From Oscillatoriaceae cyanobacterium M33_DOE_052 (GTDB lineage: Bacteria > Cyanobacteriota > Cyanobacteriia > Cyanobacteriales > Laspinemataceae): DNA of 64,000 nt. The position numbers and the translations under genes were made by a program. Numbering within the stretch: the stretch's first letter is position 1; each line of letters starts with the position of its first letter. The notes under the pieces are model-generated. The model made no database searches and was not told the DNA's origin. It saw nothing but the letters and a program-made list of their open reading frames with translations. Positions 57,896 through 64,000 of this stretch are shown here, piece by piece. The stretch spans positions 1-64,000 of the forward strand of contig DVDU01000071.1 of NCBI GenBank assembly GCA_015296065.1, given 5' to 3'.

Positions 57896-58575
57896 AATGT
57901 CATCTCCCGATTTCATCAAAAATCAGCACTGGCGCGGCCAGCGCAAAACCTCAAACGCAGGCGGTCAGCCTGCTGCACAAATACACTCTTGTCGCCAGCT
58001 CCATCCCGGCAACATGAACCTGAGTGGCGATGCCCCCTGCATTGTCGAGAATAGCTGGTTGCCGTTTTTACTGTCGCGGACGAGTGCGGCCATGCCAATC
58101 CAAATCCTACAACATTTCACCAGCACTCGAGGTTTGTGCCCTAGGAGAGCCAATGGTGGACGGTTAGCAGCTTCACCAGAGAAGGACTTACCAGATACTA
58201 ACTCTGAGAAGCACCCCACCACCAGTAGGAGCCATTGCCCCCACCATGTTATTGTCCCATATCTCATCCCCGATCAGACAACTTTCTGGATTTTGGCCAA
58301 ACTGAAGGGCGCGACGCTTTCCCGGACGGTGCAGCGCCGCCGTCGCCCACAAGGGAAAACAGCGTAAAATAAACTTGCAGGTAATCTCAAAGCCCAAACC
58401 AAGGTCAATCGATCCGCCCAGAGGGGTGTAAATTCCAGACAACAGTATTTTCCTTGGCTGGTAGAGAAACCAGCATCAGGTGCATCCAGACTAGCTATGG
58501 GAGTTTTTTTGCAATTTTGCCGCAGGCTGCAAGCCTGCATATTCTAGTGGAGCCACCGGTAGGAGACAAAAGACT
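57896..58575. other. Non-coding divergent region between gvpA and the pentapeptide/HNH gene
   Basis: Roughly 680 bp with no credible gene. It should contain the gvp promoter on the minus strand and the promoter of the gene at 58576 on the plus strand. No known RNA or strong hairpin was recognised. The immediate upstream region of 58576 has AGGAG at about 58561. Confidence 0.5.
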
Positions 58576-59991
58576 ATGGAGGGGAAGATTGGTGCTGAGG
58601 AACTGCTCAAATTTTATTTGGCGGGCAAAACTAGCTTTCGCAACGCTGACCTCAGCGGTGTCAACTTAGAGCGGGCAAACCTCCAAGGCATAGACTTACA
58701 GGGAGCCTATCTGCGGTGGGCAACCCTTCAGGGGGCAAACCTCCGGGAGGCAAACCTATCTTGGGCAGACCTGCAGCGAGCCAATCTCTCAGATGCCATC
58801 CTCCAGAAAGCCAATCTCAAAGAAGTATCCCTGCGCAAAGCCAAATTGCAGTGGGCAGATTTTCAAGAGGCGCAACTGCAAAGTGCCAAGATGGAAAAAT
58901 GCGACCTCACTTGTGCGAATTTACGCGCCGCGTCTCTGCGGTTAGTTTCCCTACAGGGAGCAAATTTAGACAAAGCCAATATGCTGATGGTGGATTTGCG
59001 TGTGGCAACTCTCACAGAAGCAAAGCTGCTGGACGCTAACCTGGAAATGGCGAAGCTGCAAGAGGCTAACCTATCTAAGGCCAATCTGATGGGAGCTAAT
59101 TTGGCCAAAGCCTTGGCGAATGGCGCCTCGTTTCAAGAAGCGCGGTTATTTGGCGCCAATCTCTCGGACGCTAACCTCACCGGGGTGAATTTAACCGGGG
59201 CGGACTTGCAGGAAGCGAAGTTATTTGGCACCAACTTATCTGGGGCAAACCTCACTGAAGCCCGGTTGCCCTCGCTGCCAAATATGCAGGGAGCCAAGCT
59301 ATCGGGGGCGCAGCTTAAAGGGGTGCGTTTGCCCAGGGGGGAAAGTTTACAACAAGCGATGCAGCCTGATGGTGTGATTCCCGATCGACGCTCACCTAGG
59401 GCTCTGGAACCGGTAATGACTACAGCAGAATTGTTACCAGAGAAGGCGGTTACAGAAATGCCTCCACAGGAAGAATCAGCCGCCAACCGGCGGGGGTTGA
59501 CGCTGTATAGTTTCAAGGCGCAAGTGGAGGTAGGGGCAATTCACCTGAGCGGCGCAGAAGGACATAGACATCCGATGGAGGGGGATGGGCAACTGGGGAC
59601 TGCCGCGATCGCGATCGCCCACCGGCGCGGTCCATCCGTACTGCGGCAACAGCTCCTCGCCGCCTACAACCGCCGCTGCGCCATCACCGGTTGCGATGTA
59701 GAACCCCTCCTCGAAGCGGTTCTCCTCATGCCCAGCAAGCTGGTACAAAACACCCATGATGCCTCCGATGGTTTACTCCTGCGATCCGACATTCACACCC
59801 TTTTTGACCTCCACCTCATTACCATCGACCCAGACACCATGAAAGTCATCGTCGCCCCCAGCTTGCGCCCCACCAGCTACGGCGAATTCGATGGCCAACC
59901 CCTGCGCCAACCAGTCGATCGCGCCTTCCGCCCCAACCATGAGGGCCTCCAGTGGCGCTTTAACTGGTGCGATTGGGTTCACCGCTTGTAA
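58576..59991 (+). CDS. Pentapeptide-repeat protein with degenerate HNH domain
   Basis: 471 residues. Residues 20-255 are about 45 tandem pentapeptides of the A(D/N)LxX type (ADLSGVNLERANLQGIDLQG), forming a right-handed beta-helix. After a spacer, residues 350-470 match the HNH_2-type nuclease domain (LRQQLLAAYNRRCAITGCDV, LLLRSDIHTLFDLHLITID, RPTSYGEFDGQPLRQPVDR). In intact domains the first histidine lies in EAAHIxP; here the segment is LLEAVLLMPS, so that His is a Leu. The Asn of the usual NGLLL is Asp (SDGLLLR). The nuclease is probably dead or altered, leaving a binding module (inference). The ATG has a good AGGAG site. Confidence 0.85.
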   Translation: MEGKIGAEELLKFYLAGKTSFRNADLSGVNLERANLQGIDLQGAYLRWATLQGANLREANLSWADLQRANLSDAILQKANLKEVSLRKAKLQWADFQEAQLQSAKMEKCDLTCANLRAASLRLVSLQGANLDKANMLMVDLRVATLTEAKLLDANLEMAKLQEANLSKANLMGANLAKALANGASFQEARLFGANLSDANLTGVNLTGADLQEAKLFGTNLSGANLTEARLPSLPNMQGAKLSGAQLKGVRLPRGESLQQAMQPDGVIPDRRSPRALEPVMTTAELLPEKAVTEMPPQEESAANRRGLTLYSFKAQVEVGAIHLSGAEGHRHPMEGDGQLGTAAIAIAHRRGPSVLRQQLLAAYNRRCAITGCDVEPLLEAVLLMPSKLVQNTHDASDGLLLRSDIHTLFDLHLITIDPDTMKVIVAPSLRPTSYGEFDGQPLRQPVDRAFRPNHEGLQWRFNWCDWVHRL

Positions 59992-60260
59992 GTCCAGATG
60001 GGGAGACGGGGAGATGGGGAGATGGGGAGACGGGGAGACGGGGAGACGGGGAGGGGTGGGAAGAGGGGGAAGATGGGGAGGGGTGGGAGGAGGGGGAAGA
60101 TGGGGAGGGGTGGGAGGAGAGGGAGGAAGATTGCTTCCCACACTTCCCACACTTCCCACACTCCCCACACTTCCCACACTCCCCACACTCCCCACACTTC
60201 CCACCCTCCCCACACTCCCCAAATTTTTGGGCTAAAGCCCCACTACGAACCTGTCAACCT
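59992..60260. repeat. GGGGAGACGGGGAGATG and CTTCCCACA tandem tracts
   Basis: Positions 59998-60130 are purine-rich units (GGGGAGAC, GGGGAGAT, GGGTGGGAGG). Positions 60137-60222 are nine or so units of CTTCCCACA/CTCCCCACA. Positions 60226-60250 contain GGGCTAAAGCCCCACTACGAACCT. They lie between the convergent genes 58576 and 60261. Confidence 0.9.
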
Positions 60261-61271
<1,011 letters not shown>

Positions 61272-61387
61272 CTATGCAGGTTAAGTTTGCCATGATTTCT
61301 GATCATCAGAAAATGAGTTATTTTACTGATTGACAAAAATCACACGCTTTTAACTTATCACGAATGGGTGCCTCAAATTTGCCCACA

Positions 61388-61450
61388 GGTTCAGAAACCC
61401 GTTTTCCCCATAAAGAAACCCGGTTTCTCAAAGAAACCGGGTTTCTAGGG
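61388..61450. repeat. CAGAAACCCG / GAAACCCGGTTTC palindromes
   Basis: Several overlapping AGAAACCCGGTTTCT units (61390-61405, 61416-61430, 61432-61448) lie 17 nt before the stop of the MoaD-like gene (61467) and could act as its 3'-end hairpin. Confidence 0.85.
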
Positions 61451-61466
61451 ACCGGGAGTGGTTGCT

Positions 61467-61742
61467 TCAGCCGCCAGCCACCGCCGGGACGATACTCACT
61501 TCGTCGCCATCTTTTAGCGGGGTGCCGGTGCCGTCTAAAAAGCGGATGTCTTCGCTGTTGACGTAGAAGTTTAAAAACCGGCGCGGTTGGCCTTTGTCAT
61601 CACAAAGGCGGTCTTTGATACCGGGACAAGCTGTTTCCAGGGCATCTATCAGTTCGCCAATGTTGGCGGCGGTGCATTCCAGAGTAGCTTGATTGCTGGT
61701 GAATTTCTGTAGGGGAGTGGGAATTAAAACTTTAACGGACAT
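61467..61742 (-). CDS. MoaD/ThiS-like sulfur-carrier protein
   Basis: 91 residues with a ubiquitin-like fold ([59 protein letters not shown]) and the C-terminal GG (VPAVAGG) that is thiocarboxylated in this superfamily. It could carry sulfur for molybdopterin, thiamine or cysteine-type pathways; the sequence does not decide. It lies 71 bp downstream of thrC on the same strand, with a second MoaD-like gene upstream of thrC. Confidence 0.85.
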   Translation of the reverse strand: MSVKVLIPTPLQKFTSNQATLECTAANIGELIDALETACPGIKDRLCDDKGQPRRFLNFYVNSEDIRFLDGTGTPLKDGDEVSIVPAVAGG

Positions 61743-61813
61743 AGTTAGTTGTTGTTGTCGTTGGATGGTTAGAGGTTATGGAAAATTAATAACCTCTAAC
61801 GGTGAGCGAAAAA

Positions 61814-63133
61814 TTAGACCAGCACTTGCTGCCATTCCAGGCGGTCTAAAGTGCGGGAGCGCTCTAAAGCGCGCTCGAAGCTGTCGAGTTTGGCTTCAAT
61901 TGTTAGGGGGGCGCCGATGTCACCTTGTACGGCTTCTTGGGTTTTTAAGCCGTTACCGGTGATATAGACAACGGTGGTTTCGTCGGAGTCAATTTTGCCC
62001 GCTTCTACCAGTTTCTTGAGGACGGCAATGGTGGTCCCGCCAGCAGTTTCGGTGAAGATGCCTTCGGTTTCTGCGAGCAGTTTGATGCCTTCGATGATTT
62101 CTGGGTCTGTGACAGATTCGATGTTGCCGTTGGTTTTCTGGGCAATATCTACGGCATACACGCCGTCGGCGGGGTTGCCAATGGCGATCGACTTGGCAAT
62201 GGTGTTGGGTTTGACGGGTTTAATGAAGTCCCGCCCTTCCCGGAAGGCTGAGGCGATCGGCGAGCAACCCTCGGCTTGAGCGCCGCTGAAGCGGACCGCC
62301 TTATCTTCCACCAGACCCACTTTGATAAATTCTTGGAATCCTTTGTAAATTTTTGTGAAGAGAGAGCCTGAAGCCAGAGGGGCCACCACGTGGTCGGGCA
62401 GTTGCCACCCCAGTTGTTCGGCTACTTCATAGCCCAGAGTCTTGGAGCCTTCAGAATAGTAGGGACGGAGGTTGATGTTAACGAAACCCCAGCCGTGGGT
62501 GTTGGCAACTTCCGAGCAAAGGCGGTTTACTTGGTCGTAATTGCCTTCTACGGCCATCACCACGGGACCATAGACGAGGGTGCCCAAGACTTTGCCAGCT
62601 TCTAAGTCGGCGGGAATGAATACGCAGCAGTCCAGTCCGGCTTTCGCGGCGATCGCGGCGGTGGAGTTCGCCAAATTCCCAGTGCTGGCGCAGGAAACTG
62701 TGGTGAACCCCAACTCTCTCGCCCGAGTCAAAGCCACCGACACCACCCTATCCTTAAAGCTGAGGGTAGGCATGTTCACCGCATCGTTTTTGATGTAGAG
62801 GTTTTTGATCCCCAGACGACGGGCCAAACGATGGGCTTTCACCAGTGGCGTCATCCCAGTGCCCACATCGATGAGGTTGTCACCCGCCACGGGCAAAAAT
62901 GGACGGTAGCGCCAGATAGACAGGGGTCCTGCTTGAATCGTTTCCCGGGTTACGTGGCGGCGCAGAGCGTCGTAGTTATAGCTGACTTCCAGGGGACCGA
63001 AGCAATATTCGCAAACGTGAATCGCCTTCGGTTCGTACTCAGCGCCACATTCTTTGCACTTGAGCGCGTCAAAAAAGGCGGAACCGTTAAGGATTTCTTG
63101 GTTGTGGGTGGTGGTTTGAGTCGCCTGGGTCAT
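61814..63133 (-). CDS. thrC: Threonine synthase
   Basis: 439 residues. PLP-dependent conversion of O-phosphohomoserine to threonine, cytoplasmic. The N-terminus has a small Cys4 ribbon (CKECGAEYEPKAIHVCEYC) typical of this thrC group. The PLP lysine is in LSFKDR (about residue 127). The phosphate-binding segments include TGMTPLVKA, CASTGNLANSTAA and ETAGGTT. The length and motifs match the family. Flanked by two MoaD/ThiS-like genes on the same strand, an association that suggests a linked sulfur-transfer function (inference). Confidence 0.93.
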   Translation of the reverse strand: MTQATQTTTHNQEILNGSAFFDALKCKECGAEYEPKAIHVCEYCFGPLEVSYNYDALRRHVTRETIQAGPLSIWRYRPFLPVAGDNLIDVGTGMTPLVKAHRLARRLGIKNLYIKNDAVNMPTLSFKDRVVSVALTRARELGFTTVSCASTGNLANSTAAIAAKAGLDCCVFIPADLEAGKVLGTLVYGPVVMAVEGNYDQVNRLCSEVANTHGWGFVNINLRPYYSEGSKTLGYEVAEQLGWQLPDHVVAPLASGSLFTKIYKGFQEFIKVGLVEDKAVRFSGAQAEGCSPIASAFREGRDFIKPVKPNTIAKSIAIGNPADGVYAVDIAQKTNGNIESVTDPEIIEGIKLLAETEGIFTETAGGTTIAVLKKLVEAGKIDSDETTVVYITGNGLKTQEAVQGDIGAPLTIEAKLDSFERALERSRTLDRLEWQQVLV

Positions 63134-63159
63134 GATGTTAAAACCTCTGCTGCACGTTT

Positions 63160-63182
63160 GTAACTACCGTCTTGGGAGTTAC
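63160..63182 (-). promoter_or_regulatory. Small hairpin upstream of thrC
   Basis: GTAACTACC and GGGAGTTAC (with one A-G mismatch) form a stem around GTCTT, 27 nt before the thrC start. It is too short to name. It may influence initiation or be chance. Confidence 0.3.
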
Positions 63183-63323
63183 CTCCCCTCATCGATTTTT
63201 TGAATGTATCACAAGCAAAAACACCTGTCAACTATACCCGACTTTTTTTGTCGGGATTGATTTTCTGATTTTTTCCGGGAAAAATTAGAATGTTGCTAAC
63301 AAGTTGTTAGTAACTAATTAATA

Positions 63324-63581
63324 TCAGCCACCGCTCACCGGGGGAATGAGGACCACTTCATCACGATCGTGCAAAACTGTGGATGCTTCCACAAACTGCA
63401 AATTGACGCCAAAGCGGGTAATATCCCGCAAATGCTCCAACTGCGGTTTTTCCGCAATCAACCGCTCCATCACCGCCACCACCTCGGTCCCCTGGGGCAA
63501 TTCCAGCAGTAACTCTGGCACCCCATAAACCTCCTGATAGCTAGCAAAGAGCTTCACCGTAATTTTGATGGATTCACACAT
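63324..63581 (-). CDS. MoaD-like sulfur-carrier protein
   Basis: 85 residues from the ATG at 63581 (MCESIKITVKLFASYQEV). Ubiquitin-like with LELPQGTEVVAVMERLIAEK, FGVNLQFVEASTVLHDRDEV and a terminal VSGG. It is more MoaD-like in length and in the KLFASYQE start than the one at 61467. It may be the small subunit of molybdopterin synthase, though no moaE is in the window. Confidence 0.85.
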   Translation of the reverse strand: MCESIKITVKLFASYQEVYGVPELLLELPQGTEVVAVMERLIAEKPQLEHLRDITRFGVNLQFVEASTVLHDRDEVVLIPPVSGG

Positions 63582-63684
63582 AGCATTCATATATTACCAC
63601 CGGAGCTAATTTTAAAGTCATCGCTGCGGCTTTTATGAAGAATTATCAATAAGATTTAATATTTGTTAATCTAGGAGAAAAACC

Positions 63685-63752
63685 GTAAGGTGAGCAATGC
63701 CTCCATAAATCTGTGCTATTGGGATAAGTCTTTAGGGCATTGTCCACCCTAC
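63685..63752. repeat. GTAAGGTGAGCAATGCC ... GGCATTGTCCACCCTAC inverted element
   Basis: The arms (63685-63701, 63736-63752) are imperfect inverted repeats with three mismatches. They correspond to the perfect element at 34358-34426, so this is a dispersed palindromic family. Confidence 0.75.
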
Positions 63753-63821
63753 TCACAGACAATCAAAACCAGAGATAATATAATAGTAAGGATAGGAAAT
63801 ATCATTGGAGGCAATAGCCAA

Positions 63822-64000
63822 TTAAATCATCGCCTGCATTCGCCGAAAATCCATTTCGACTTCTGCCCAGAGGGCGCGGTTTTTGGGGTCAGTCCGCAGG
63901 GCTTTTTTCAGGTAAATGCAGGCTTTCTCCCAATCACCGTCATCTACGAGATTCCGCCCGAAGCGCTGATAAGTGATAGCTTGCCATTGCTTTACTTCTA
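63822..64000 (-). CDS. C-terminal fragment of a TPR-like protein (runs off window)
   Basis: The last 58 residues before the stop at 63822 read KQWQAITYQRFGRNLVDDGD, WEKACIYLKKALRTDPKNRA, LWAEVEMDFRRMQAMI. This looks like one TPR unit (GDWEKACIYLKKALRTDPKN). The rest of the gene lies beyond 64000, so the full product is unknown. Confidence 0.6.
   Translation of the reverse strand, partial: EVKQWQAITYQRFGRNLVDDGDWEKACIYLKKALRTDPKNRALWAEVEMDFRRMQAMI

Overview
The window is chromosomal DNA from a cyanobacterium, most likely a filamentous Oscillatoriales-type species. The taxonomic level is my inference. The gene content supports it: light-dependent protochlorophyllide reductase, NDH-1 subunit NdhM, an FdC2-type ferredoxin, short-form histidine biosynthesis needing HisZ, a gas vesicle cluster, very large secreted repeat proteins, and frequent HIP1 (GCGATCGC) octamers. 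Intergenic DNA is unusually rich in short tandem and palindromic repeats.

Layout. 1-3241: a partial DUF4347 gene, a secreted TPR protein and a membrane protein. 3582-4621: leuD and ndhM. 4622-13104: a long untranslated region and a 2408-residue DUF4347/lectin-like/cadherin-like/RTX protein. 13592-20911: a zinc-ribbon PP2C phosphatase, a lipoprotein, conserved cyanobacterial hypotheticals and a two-gene membrane-protein operon. 21290-24523: a secreted protein, a GH57 branching enzyme and a broken MNT/HEPN toxin-antitoxin pair. 24495-33069: two tandem haemagglutinin-type exoproteins and a zinc-ribbon Ser/Thr kinase. 33246-44276: housekeeping and transport genes (Rpn-like nuclease, ferredoxin, hisZ, J-domain/TPR protein, IMPase, TNase lipoprotein, FdC2, tRNA-Ser, coiled-coil/EamA fusion, phosphate permease, deoxyhypusine-synthase-like enzyme). 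45224-50838: a CHAT protease with a RelE/ParE-type module and two unknown proteins, resembling a conflict island. 51050-57895: degraded and intact toxin and Uma2 genes, and a gas vesicle cluster (gvpA-C-N-J, then a six-fold CXXCXGXG protein and gvpK) split by a Uma2/VapBC insert. 58576-64000: a pentapeptide/degenerate HNH protein, por, thrC between two MoaD/ThiS-like carriers, and a TPR fragment.

The strongest theme is repeat DNA that has entered genes without breaking the frame. Short repeats of the same families that litter the intergenic DNA are translated inside two DUF4347 proteins, a TpsA exoprotein, a CHAT protease and GvpC, and abut the signal peptide of a nuclease lipoprotein. The strongest candidates for undescribed biology are the CHAT-centred cluster, a winged-helix-like domain shared by GvpC and GvpN, a six-fold zinc-finger protein translationally coupled to gvpK, a pentapeptide-HNH protein that has lost its HNH histidine, and an 85-nt predicted RNA rod upstream of a 67-residue gene.

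All family assignments come from reading the translations; no database search was run.
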